Shown here piece after piece: positions 24,568-31,246 of a stretch of 31,293 nucleotides of DNA. The DNA lies in contig LWDJ01000010.1 in assembly GCA_002083435.1 (NCBI GenBank), positions 1 to 31,293 of the forward strand. The letters run 5' to 3'. This DNA comes from Proteobacteria bacterium SG_bin6 (GTDB lineage: Bacteria; Pseudomonadota; Alphaproteobacteria; Sphingomonadales; Sphingomonadaceae). How positions within the stretch are numbered: the stretch's first letter is position 1; each line of letters opens with the position of its first letter. The notes beneath the pieces were generated by a model. It ran no database searches and was not told the DNA's origin. It was given only the letters and a program-made list of their open reading frames with translations. The position numbers were made by a program, and so were the translations under genes.

Positions 24568-25334
24568 TCGCCTTCGCTTGCGCGGGTGAGACGTTGCTTG
24601 GCAGCCTCGATCATGCCGCAGGTAGCACCGGCTTACTGATCGTCTCCGGCGGGAACGAAGTGCGCGCCGGCGCCCATCGCGGCATGGCGTCACTCGCGGC
24701 AGAGGTGGCAGCGGCGGGCTTCCCGGTGTTCCGCTTCGATCGGCGCGGGGTGGGCGATTCGAGTGGGATAAACAGTGGCTATGAGAACGCCCGCGACGAT
24801 CTGCTCGCCGCGCTCGATGCTTTTAGCGCTGCGGCCCCGCAGGTTAAGCGTCTGGTTGGATTTGGCAATTGCGACGCGGCGAGTGCCCTGCTGCTCCACG
24901 CCCCACATCGCTTCGCGCGCCTGCTGCTCGCCAACCCCTGGACAATCGCGCAGGCCGGCCCCCTCCCCCCGCCCGCCGCGATCCGCGCGCGCTATGCCGA
25001 GCACCTGCGTGACCCGGCGCGTTGGCTGCGCCTGCTGCGCGGAGGTGTAAACTTTAAAAAGCTTATCAAAGGTATAGGCGCTGTTGTTGCAGCACGACAT
25101 GAGCCTTTGACGGCCCTGGAAACCGCATTGTTTTCAGCGCTCGCGGACCACCCAGACGCCCGCGTGCTGCTCGCAGAAGGTGACGGCACCGCGATCGCCT
25201 TTGCCGACGCCGCTCGCCGCGCGACGTGGACTGGAAGCGTGACCTGCGTCGCGACCGCCTCGCACAGCTTCGCCCGTCCCCAAGACAAGGCAGCGCTTCA
25301 GGCGTGGGTGCTGGCGGGGTTGAGCCAAAACTAG
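24555..25334 (+). CDS. XrtA-associated hydrolase-1-like alpha/beta hydrolase with Cys nucleophile
   Basis: 259 residues in the alpha/beta-hydrolase fold. GLLIVSGGNEVRAGAHRG (26-43) carries the oxyanion-hole region and is the hallmark of the exosortase A 'hydrolase 1' family (recalled as TIGR03100). RFDRRGVGDSSG (60-71) and the nucleophile elbow GFGNCDAAS (102-110) follow, with Cys106 in place of Ser. The C-terminal His is in ATASHSF. Cys nucleophiles suggest acyl transfer or thioester chemistry, for example release from the acyl carrier protein encoded upstream. ATG 24555 gives the family-typical start MRRLIAF; ATG 24543 is possible and adds four residues. It overlaps the preceding gene. Confidence 0.87.
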   Translation: MRRLIAFACAGETLLGSLDHAAGSTGLLIVSGGNEVRAGAHRGMASLAAEVAAAGFPVFRFDRRGVGDSSGINSGYENARDDLLAALDAFSAAAPQVKRLVGFGNCDAASALLLHAPHRFARLLLANPWTIAQAGPLPPPAAIRARYAEHLRDPARWLRLLRGGVNFKKLIKGIGAVVAARHEPLTALETALFSALADHPDARVLLAEGDGTAIAFADAARRATWTGSVTCVATASHSFARPQDKAALQAWVLAGLSQN

Positions 25335-25385
25335 CCCCCGCTCGGTGCAGCTGCGCTCAGCAATCTTCTCACTTGCGAGGGCGAC

Positions 25386-26357
25386 CTACTCCGCCGCCAC
25401 CGCCAGCTTGGCCTCGAACTCGGCTTCGGCGAGGAAGCGCTCGGCATCAAGAGCTGCCATGCACCCGGTCCCGGCGGCGGTAATCGCCTGGCGGTACGTC
25501 TTGTCCATAACGTCGCCACAAGCGAACACGCCGGGGACACTGGTGCGCGTGGAGCCCTTTTCTACCTCGATATAGCCGTCTGTATCGAGCGTCAGATGCC
25601 CTCGGAATAGCTCGGTTGCCGGGTGGTGGCCGATCGCGACGAAGCCGCCGTCGACGTCGATCGCCGACTCCGCCCCGGTTGCCGTGTCGCGCAGCTCCAG
25701 CCCAACGAGACCCTCGGGCGTGCCGCCGCCGACAAAGCGCAGAACTTCCCTGTTCCACAGCACCTTGATCTTGGGGTTGGCGAACAGACGTTCCTGCAGG
25801 ATCTTCTCCGCGCGCAGGCTGTCGCGCCGATGGATCAGCGTCACGTCATCGCTATGATTGGTGAGGTAGAGAGCCTCCTCGACCGCCGTATTACCGCCGC
25901 CGATTACCGCCACCTTCTTGCCCCGATAGAAAAAACCGTCGCAAGTCGCGCACGCCGACACGCCCTTGCCGCGTAGCAGTTCCTCGCTATCGAGCCCCAG
26001 CCATTTGGCCTGGGCGCCGGTCGCGACGATCAGCACGTCACCCGAATAAACGTCGCCGCTATCGCCAATCAGGCGGAAAGGCCGCTGCGCAAAGTCCACC
26101 TCGACGATCGTGTCGTACATCAACCGCGTGCCGACATGCTCGGCCTGTGCCTGCATCTCCTCCATCAGCCACGGGCCCTGGATCACGTTGCGAAAGCCCG
26201 GATAATTCTCCACATCAGTGGTCGTCATCAGCTGGCCGCCGGGCTGAATGCCCTGCACCAGGATCGGCTTCATGCCGGCGCGCGCGCCATAAATGGCGGC
26301 GGAGAGCCCGGCAGGGCCGGAACCGATGATGAGCATATGAGTATGATGGGTCGCCAT
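25386..26357 (-). CDS. trxB: Thioredoxin-disulfide reductase
   Basis: 323-residue FAD/NADPH enzyme that reduces thioredoxin. FAD motif LIIGSGPAGLSAAIYGARAG (9-28), redox-active CATC (C136, C139) in SACATCDGFF, NADPH motif VAVIGGGNTAVEEALYL (149-165) and the C-terminal FAD contact FACGDVMDKTYRQAITAAGTGC are all present. ATG 26357 is chosen because MATHHTHMLIIG gives the family-typical short N-terminus; a longer reading would pass the promoter. It converges with the hydrolase-1 gene, with no clear terminator in the 51 bases between them. Confidence 0.96.
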   Translation of the reverse strand: MATHHTHMLIIGSGPAGLSAAIYGARAGMKPILVQGIQPGGQLMTTTDVENYPGFRNVIQGPWLMEEMQAQAEHVGTRLMYDTIVEVDFAQRPFRLIGDSGDVYSGDVLIVATGAQAKWLGLDSEELLRGKGVSACATCDGFFYRGKKVAVIGGGNTAVEEALYLTNHSDDVTLIHRRDSLRAEKILQERLFANPKIKVLWNREVLRFVGGGTPEGLVGLELRDTATGAESAIDVDGGFVAIGHHPATELFRGHLTLDTDGYIEVEKGSTRTSVPGVFACGDVMDKTYRQAITAAGTGCMAALDAERFLAEAEFEAKLAVAAE

Positions 26358-26382
26358 GGCCTCTATCCGTTGGTTGCCCCGC

Positions 26383-26411
26383 ATCTAGGGATGACGGCGG
26401 GGGCGTTTCAA
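26383..26411 (-). promoter_or_regulatory. Sigma-70-type promoter of trxB
   Basis: On the minus strand TTGAAA (26411-26406) and CTAGAT (26388-26383) are separated by exactly 17 bases, close to TTGACA-N17-TATAAT. Predicted transcription start is near 26376, giving a leader of about 19 bases with AGAGG just before the trxB ATG at 26357. Confidence 0.5.
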
Positions 26412-26924
26412 CAGGATTACGCAAGCCAGGCCGGCAATGTTACGTGCGAAGGATGCGCGCGGGAGCGGCGTCAGGGTTTTTCACATGCCCATGGCGCGAT
26501 GTCGTTGATGGATCACAAAGCCGTCACGTTGCGCGATACGCCTGTCCATACCCCGATTACCGGACCCTCACGGCGCGCTACCGCCGCACCGCGGCAAGAC
26601 CATCTTGTTTAGCCGATTCCACAATCTGCGCACTTTTTGATGTAATGGGGTGTCGAAAGCGGCCCCGCCGCAAACACCTCTCAAGTCCTTGAGAAGATTG
26701 AAAGAGTCCAGCCGCGGGGGAGGCGATCGCCCCCGAGATTCAATTGGTATTATCATCGTAAGATAATGACTTATGCGAGATTTTTCGCGACCAAGCCATC
26801 CATCCCGATGCACGGCCTCCGAGCCTTCGCGGGTCGCTAACCTCTGCTGTGCCCCACCCCAAAAACGCGGCAATTTATGAACAAGCCGCGCTTAACGGTG
26901 GCAAGGACAACTGGTAGGATGAGA
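26412..26924. other. Non-coding gap between trxB and the sensor kinase gene, with palindromes
   Basis: I see no convincing gene in this stretch. It contains the 16-base palindrome TCTCAAG-TC-CTTGAGA (26679-26694), the 10-base palindrome GGCGATCGCC (26722-26731) inside G/C arms, and an unusually AT-rich patch (26738-26785) with ATTATC (26749-26754) facing GATAAT (26762-26767). GATAAT resembles a -10 element, with only a weak TTCAAT (26739-26744) 17 bases upstream, so a kinase promoter could lie here. A minus-strand frame of about 100 codons (26873-26568) has no recognisable family or ribosome binding site and is probably chance. Confidence 0.4.
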
Positions 26925-26942
26925 CGAAGCTTGTCGAAGCTT
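26925..26942. promoter_or_regulatory. Tandem CGAAGCTT repeat before the kinase gene
   Basis: CGAAGCTT occurs at 26925-26932 and again at 26935-26942, a 10-base period, so both copies face the same side of the helix. Each contains the palindrome AAGCTT. They lie 22 bases before the kinase ATG at 26964 and could be a binding site for a regulator, perhaps the coupled response regulator itself. Confidence 0.35.
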
Positions 26943-26963
26943 CGGCGTCGTGCCGGGGAGGAC

Positions 26964-28859
26964 ATGACAGAGTATTCTCGCTTGATTGGCTGGTGCGCGC
27001 GCTTTGCGGCGACCGTCATTTTCGCCACGATCCTTGCGCTCCCGGCCGGTACGTACGCGGCGGGTGAGCCGCGATTGCCTCCGTTTGACGAGGCACGCCT
27101 TCAGGCGCAGTTGAACGCCGATCCGGCCGGCGCGCGCGCGCAGGCGACGCCGTATAGCACCGGCAGGGCTGACGTGCCGCTCCAGTCGAAAGCCGCGGCG
27201 CTCCGCGTCATCGCGATCAGCTATGCCGTTCAGGGCGACAACGATCGAGCCCGCCGCGCATTCGAAGGCGCCTATGGCGTGTCGGCGGCGCAGGGTGATC
27301 TTGTCCACATGGCGGGTTCGCAAATCAACATCGGGACGACGTGGTTGCAATCGCACGATTACGCCCGGGCGATCGACGCGTATCGGCGGGGCGCAAAGCT
27401 TGCGGCGCGGGCACGGCATTACGTCTTTCATGGCAATGCACTGTCCAACCTGTCGCAGGCGATGGCGGAGCTAGGCGACCCCGAGAGCGCTCTAAAGCTA
27501 AACCGCGAAGCCGAGCAGCTTTATGCACGCGCTGACAAGCCCGTGCCGCCGGCCAGTTACGTCCAGCGCGCCGGATTCCAGTTGCAGCTTGGCAAGCCCG
27601 CCGCCGCGATTGCCGAGCTCGATCGTGCCCGATCGCTGCTGCCGGACGACGATGCGATCTATGGAAGCGAGTTGGAGGCAGACCGTGCCGAGGCGCTTAC
27701 GGCGCTCAGCCGGTTCGAGGAAGCGCGCCGCGCGCTTCGGTCCTGCATGGCGCTGGCGAACGCCGCCAACCTCGACCCTGCGCGGGTCCGCTGCCTCAAT
27801 GCGAGCGCGCGTCTGGCGATCGCCACTGGCCAGCCGGCCGCTGCGCGCGGCTATATCGCGCGGATGATGGCGGTGCGTGCCGGGAGCGCAGAAGGAAAAG
27901 TCGCGGACCTGACGTTCGAACGCGATGTCGCCAAGCTCAGGCACGATCTGGCGAGGATCGAGAACCGCCCCGCCGATACCGCTCGGGAGGCGGCGGGCCT
28001 GGTCGAACTCGATCGGCAGATTTTGAACAATCGTCAAAAGGTCGCGCTGGCGGTCGGCGCGCTGGAGATGGAGCGCCAGGGAAAGGACCTGAGCATCGAC
28101 CTGCTCGAAGCGCGCAACGCCAATCTACTGTTGCGCGATCAGCAGCAGCGGTTGTTGACGATTGCCGCCTTCGTGGCGCTGGCGGCGATCGCGCTGGGTG
28201 CGCTGTGGTGGACCCGTACCCGCCAGGCCCGGCTGAGGCGCGAGCAACGGCTTGAAGAGCGCGCGCGCATCGCTCGCGACCTGCACGACACGCTGTTGCA
28301 GGACATGGCGGGTACCCAACTCGCGCTGGGGGCGGCGGCATACCAAGCGGAACGCGAAGGTTCGGCGCTGGCCGGAACACTCGAGGACATTACCTCGCAG
28401 GTCAGCCGGGCGATGGTGTCGGCACGAAACGCAGTCTGGCGGATGCGGAACGACGCGATCGATCGCGGTGACCTGATCGGCGCGGTCTTGGCGTGGCTAG
28501 ACCAAGCCCATGCCGCCCAGCGCAACATCATCCATGTCGAGGCGCCCCGCGCGCCATCCCGGATCGACGCGGCCAAGGCGGAGCATCTGCTGCGGATCAT
28601 CCAGGAAGGCGTGAACAATGCGCTGAGGCACGGCAATCCCGGCCGGATAGACGTGACGATCGCCGCGCATGGCAACAGATTGGATGTCAGCATCGTTGAT
28701 GATGGATCAGGCTTCGTTCCCGAAGCCGCAGGGACGAACCCGGGCTCACATTGGGGACTTGTCGGCGTGCGTGAACGGGTGGACGGGCTAGGCGGCATGC
28801 TGAGGGTCAACAGTGTCCCCGGGCACGGCACCCAGCTAATCCTGACGGTACCGATATGA
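26964..28859 (+). CDS. TPR-containing sensor histidine kinase (HisKA_3, NarX/DesK type)
   Basis: 631 residues. Signal peptide/anchor 12-33 (RFAATVIFATILALPAGTYAA), a periplasmic helical repeat region about 75-345 with TPR-like pairs (SQINIGTTWLQSHDYARAI, NALSNLSQAMAELGDPESAL), one membrane helix about 397-416 (LLTIAAFVALAAIALGALWW), then the HisKA_3 dimerisation domain with phospho-acceptor His441 in IARDLHDTLLQD, and a HATPase_c domain with N box QEGVNNALRHG (547-557), G1 VDDGSGF (578-584) and G2 GLVGVRERV (598-606). ATG 26964 is set by GGGGAGGAC directly upstream; an ATG at 26877 would hide the signal peptide. Signal sensed is unknown, probably peptide- or envelope-derived given the periplasmic TPRs. 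Its stop overlaps the response regulator start (ATGA). Confidence 0.92.
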   Translation: MTEYSRLIGWCARFAATVIFATILALPAGTYAAGEPRLPPFDEARLQAQLNADPAGARAQATPYSTGRADVPLQSKAAALRVIAISYAVQGDNDRARRAFEGAYGVSAAQGDLVHMAGSQINIGTTWLQSHDYARAIDAYRRGAKLAARARHYVFHGNALSNLSQAMAELGDPESALKLNREAEQLYARADKPVPPASYVQRAGFQLQLGKPAAAIAELDRARSLLPDDDAIYGSELEADRAEALTALSRFEEARRALRSCMALANAANLDPARVRCLNASARLAIATGQPAAARGYIARMMAVRAGSAEGKVADLTFERDVAKLRHDLARIENRPADTAREAAGLVELDRQILNNRQKVALAVGALEMERQGKDLSIDLLEARNANLLLRDQQQRLLTIAAFVALAAIALGALWWTRTRQARLRREQRLEERARIARDLHDTLLQDMAGTQLALGAAAYQAEREGSALAGTLEDITSQVSRAMVSARNAVWRMRNDAIDRGDLIGAVLAWLDQAHAAQRNIIHVEAPRAPSRIDAAKAEHLLRIIQEGVNNALRHGNPGRIDVTIAAHGNRLDVSIVDDGSGFVPEAAGTNPGSHWGLVGVRERVDGLGGMLRVNSVPGHGTQLILTVPI

Positions 28860-29860
28860 GCACGGCACCAGCGCGCGTGCTGTGCGTCGACGACCATCCC
28901 GTCGTCCGCGCGGGGCTGCGTGCCCTGGTCGGTACCGACCCACAATTGCAGGTGGTGGGGGAGGCGGAAGATGAGCCATCGGCGCGCGCTGCCGTCGCCG
29001 CGCTCGATCCCGACATCGTTGTGATGGACGTGCGGCTGGGCAGCACTGACGGAATCAGGCTGACGGCCGAGTTGACGCGCGCCAATCCACGGCTCGGGGT
29101 CGTCGTCCTATCCTCATATGCCGGCGACGAGGAAGTGTACCGCGCGACCGAGGCCGGCGCGCGCGGTTACGTGCTCAAGGAATTTGCCGCCGCTGAAATC
29201 ATCACCGCGCTGAACGAGGTACGGCGAGGCAATCGCTATGTGTCACGCGACATCGCCGAACGATTGGCACGCAGCGGCCCGCGGGTCTGGCTGACGCCGA
29301 TCGAGCAGACCGTTTTGGGCGAAGTGTCGCGTGGTCGGGAGAATGAGGACATCGCGGCGGCATGCGGCCTCAGCCTCGCGGACGTCGAGGGATGCACGAC
29401 GCGACTGATCGAAAAGTTCGGGTGCGAGAACCGCACCGACCTGGCGACGCGCGCGATGGCGCGCGGCTTTCTCGACCGCGAGGCGGACGGACCGCGCGTC
29501 GATCGCTCTGCGCCGCTACCGCGCGGTGGACTGGCTCAGTGGCAACTCAAGCGCGCCCAGGATTACATGGCCCAGCGGATCGAGGACGACGTGCCGCTCG
29601 CCGACGTCGCGGCGTTGGTGAAGCTGTCCAGCTTCCATTTCGCCCGCGCGTTCAAGCAGGCGGTCGGCGTCCCACCCTATTCCTGGCTAACCGCCTTACG
29701 GATGAACCGCGCCATCGAGCTGATGCGGGATCATCCGAACATGGGGCTGACCGAAGTGGCTCTTAGAGTGGGCTATCAGAGCCAGTCGGCATTTGGCAGC
29801 GCGTTCCGCCGTCACCATGGCTGCACCCCCGGCCGCTGGCGGCGCGAGATGGGCGACTGA
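28856..29860 (+). CDS. Response regulator with receiver, degenerate LuxR-type and AraC-type domains
   Basis: 334 residues. Receiver domain 5-122 with acidic pocket D12/D13, phospho-acceptor Asp58 in VVMDVRLG, Ser86 in VVLSSY and Lys108 in YVLKEF. Residues 145-206 align with a LuxR/NarL helix-turn-helix: LTPIEQTVLGEVSRGRENEDIAAACGL, then a recognition helix LADVEGCTTRLIEKFG and NRTDLATRA. Its usual TVKxH DNA-contact pattern is changed to DVEGC. Residues 227-331 are a complete AraC-type double helix-turn-helix: VPLADVAALVKLSSFHFARAF and MGLTEVALRVGYQSQSAFGS, then FRRHHGCTPGRWRRE. The partner is the kinase gene just upstream, overlapped by 4 bases. The kinase type normally pairs with LuxR-type regulators, so the AraC domain looks like an added output. 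Confidence 0.93.
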   Translation: MSTAPARVLCVDDHPVVRAGLRALVGTDPQLQVVGEAEDEPSARAAVAALDPDIVVMDVRLGSTDGIRLTAELTRANPRLGVVVLSSYAGDEEVYRATEAGARGYVLKEFAAAEIITALNEVRRGNRYVSRDIAERLARSGPRVWLTPIEQTVLGEVSRGRENEDIAAACGLSLADVEGCTTRLIEKFGCENRTDLATRAMARGFLDREADGPRVDRSAPLPRGGLAQWQLKRAQDYMAQRIEDDVPLADVAALVKLSSFHFARAFKQAVGVPPYSWLTALRMNRAIELMRDHPNMGLTEVALRVGYQSQSAFGSAFRRHHGCTPGRWRREMGD

Positions 29861-30077
29861 CGGCGGGGCCGCCAATCTGGGTCGCCGTGGCGACCGATCC
29901 GGCATCGGTCCGCGGACGGCTTGCCGCGACCGCGCGATAGCCCGCGCAGACGAACAATAGCCCGGCAAGGACGAACACCGCAGTACGCACGCGGCGCATT
30001 CGATCGAGAAGCGGCCTATGCGCCGTTGGGCGAGCGCCAGTCGACCGGGGATGGCTGTGCAGACGCGTCGAACTCAT
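29763..30077 (-). CDS. Putative small single-pass membrane protein, unknown
   Basis: 104 residues from ATG 30077, which shares one base with the stop of the gene before it (TGATG), the same kind of coupling used throughout this window. A basic N-terminus (about 25 residues, then RMRRVR) precedes one membrane helix (TAVFVLAGLLFVCAGYRAVAA, about 32-52), giving a cytoplasmic-in orientation. The last third overlaps the 3' end of the response regulator gene on the other strand by about 98 bases and is Gly/Ser/Arg-rich, as antisense sequence tends to be. A shorter start at ATG 29999 is possible. No family recognised. The membrane helix and coupling argue for it; the overlap argues against. Confidence 0.4.
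   Translation of the reverse strand: MSSTRLHSHPRSTGARPTAHRPLLDRMRRVRTAVFVLAGLLFVCAGYRAVAASRPRTDAGSVATATQIGGPAVSRPSRAASGRGCSHGDGGTRCQMPTGSDSPL
29852..29886 (+). terminator. Possible hairpin at the end of the response regulator gene
   Basis: GGCGAC (29852-29857) pairs with GTCGCC (29881-29886), and inside it GGCGG (29862-29866) pairs with CCGCC (29869-29873). The structure straddles the stop codon and has no T-run, so it is at best a weak or rho-assisted terminator. Confidence 0.3.
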
Positions 30078-30652
30078 CACCCGAGATTATCCGGCGAGGC
30101 TTCCCCGGACCAGGCGCCGCGATCGGCCTGGTGAGAACCCATCAGAAATTCGAGGCGCGTGCACGTGCGCTTGTCGCGAAGCTTTCTGCTCGCCACGGCC
30201 CCCAGTGCAGCGGCGTACGGAAGCAGCAGCGGTGGCAGTCGTTGCTGATCGCGCACATTCGCATTGTCGATCACGACGAATCGGCATTCGCCCGATTGGT
30301 GGCCAAAGCCCACCGCAATGCTGGGCTGCTGCTCCCCATCAAACCCTCGGGCGAAGGCCTCGCAGATCGAGACGTACGCGGCCATCGCCAGCGCTTCGAC
30401 GCAGCGGGGAAACAGGCTGATCGGCTCGATGTGGATGCACCAAAAGATATCCCGGTCGCGCCACTGCGCCCCAACATGCGCCGCGATATCGACGATCCGC
30501 GATTCCAGGTTATTCGACAGGTCGGGGATGCGCGGCTGGCGCCAGCCAACGCGGCGTCTGGTGAGCCAGTTGCCTTGCACATTGGGGGTCGGGGCGTGGC
30601 CGCCGCAGCACGTGGTAGCGTTGGGTTGATACTCACCCGTGAACAGGTTCAT
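30077..30652 (-). CDS. Unrecognised protein, 191 residues
   Basis: The frame opens with MNLFTGEYQPN from ATG 30652, which has an excellent ribosome binding site (GGAGGAG, 5 bases before the ATG). That fixes the start; longer readings upstream are Arg/Ala-rich and look non-coding. The protein has a CCGGHAP segment near residue 15, a globular-looking middle (RIVDIAAHVGAQWRDRDIFW, HIEPISLFPRCVEALAMAAY, FVVIDNANVRDQQRLPPLLL) and six or so Cys, with no signal peptide and no clear membrane helix. I recognise no family. It runs convergent to the response regulator gene and may be co-translated with the small membrane protein downstream. The plus-strand frame opposite it is long but has the His/Arg-rich look of an antisense shadow. 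Confidence 0.6.
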   Translation of the reverse strand: MNLFTGEYQPNATTCCGGHAPTPNVQGNWLTRRRVGWRQPRIPDLSNNLESRIVDIAAHVGAQWRDRDIFWCIHIEPISLFPRCVEALAMAAYVSICEAFARGFDGEQQPSIAVGFGHQSGECRFVVIDNANVRDQQRLPPLLLPYAAALGAVASRKLRDKRTCTRLEFLMGSHQADRGAWSGEASPDNLG

Positions 30653-30980
30653 AGAGCTCCTCCGCAATTTCGAGGCCGTCCGTTCGATCGGCATCAGGGC
30701 TCGGTGCGGGCCCAAAGCGATGCTTTCCAATACGCTCAATCGGGTGGCTTGACTGTCGCACCGCCTTCGCGCTTGTCGCGAAATTGGCGCGTTCGCTCGG
30801 GCGGCCGCCTGCCCGCGCGCTGGCTGGCGTGATCGGGCGTCGCTACGGGGGGAACGACAGCGCCAGACAGGGTTAGCGGCAGCAGCGAGGTAGGGCGCAC
30901 GATGATAAGGAGCGCTGACGCTGGCGGCAGTAGAGCGCAATGAAAAACCGCGGCGTCAGCAGCGCATCCGACACATCTTG
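30653..30980. other. Non-coding stretch upstream of the unrecognised gene
   Basis: No convincing gene. It carries the inverted repeat GCTGACGC (30914-30921) / GCGTCAGC (30953-30960) with a 31-base spacer, and no clear promoter for the minus-strand gene that starts at 30652. Confidence 0.35.
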
Positions 30981-31211
30981 CTAGCCCTGCACCGGAAGCG
31001 GACGTAAGCGACCGTCACTTGCAATACCGCTCATTTTTATCGCGCCAGGGGCAGCCTGCCCGCAGAAGATGCAGCGACCCTTCGAGAAGCCGGCGATCAC
31101 CCGCCGGGGGTCGCGCCCAAAGACCTCGCTCAAGATGCAGCAAGCCTCCAACCAACGCCCATCGTCGGTCCGGAAGGTCTCCGCGCGAAATGGCTGCTCA
31201 TCAAAAGGCAG
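30981..31211 (-). pseudogene. Protein-like frame without an ordinary start codon
   Basis: Minus-strand codons from 31214 down to the TAG at 30983-30981 read like real protein: PFRAETFRTDDGRWLEACC, then ILSEVFGRDPRRVIAGFSKG, RCIFCGQAAP and a C-terminus LRPLPVQG. The composition is balanced, with a Cys-Cys pair and a CxxC. The frame is closed upstream by TGA at 31217-31215 and contains no ATG, GTG or TTG before residue 20; only CTG at 31211 is in a suitable place, right after GAAGG. It is therefore either a gene with a damaged start, a gene with a rare CTG start, or the tail of a frameshifted gene. No family recognised. Confidence 0.3.
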
Positions 31212-31246
31212 CCTTCAATCAGAACAGGTCCAATTAAGGGTTCCTG

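Noticed and set aside
7881..25334. A PEP-CTERM substrate protein within the exosortase locus
   Set aside because: I looked for a C-terminal PEP motif followed by a membrane helix and basic end in every gene and found none.
26136..26612. Plus-strand 158-codon frame across the trxB start
   Set aside because: Half of it is antisense to trxB and it covers the trxB promoter.
26568..26873. Minus-strand 101-codon frame in the gap between trxB and the kinase gene
   Set aside because: No ribosome binding site, no family features, and it crosses the palindromes and the AT-rich patch.
29921..30832. Plus-strand 303-codon frame opposite the unrecognised 191-residue protein
   Set aside because: It has the His/Arg-rich look of antisense sequence, while the minus strand has a strong ribosome binding site and more globular sequence.
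30851..30874. GGAAC followed by GGTT, resembling a second EcfG promoter
   Set aside because: The -10 half is GGTT at 15 bases, off consensus in both sequence and spacing, and no gene follows on that strand.
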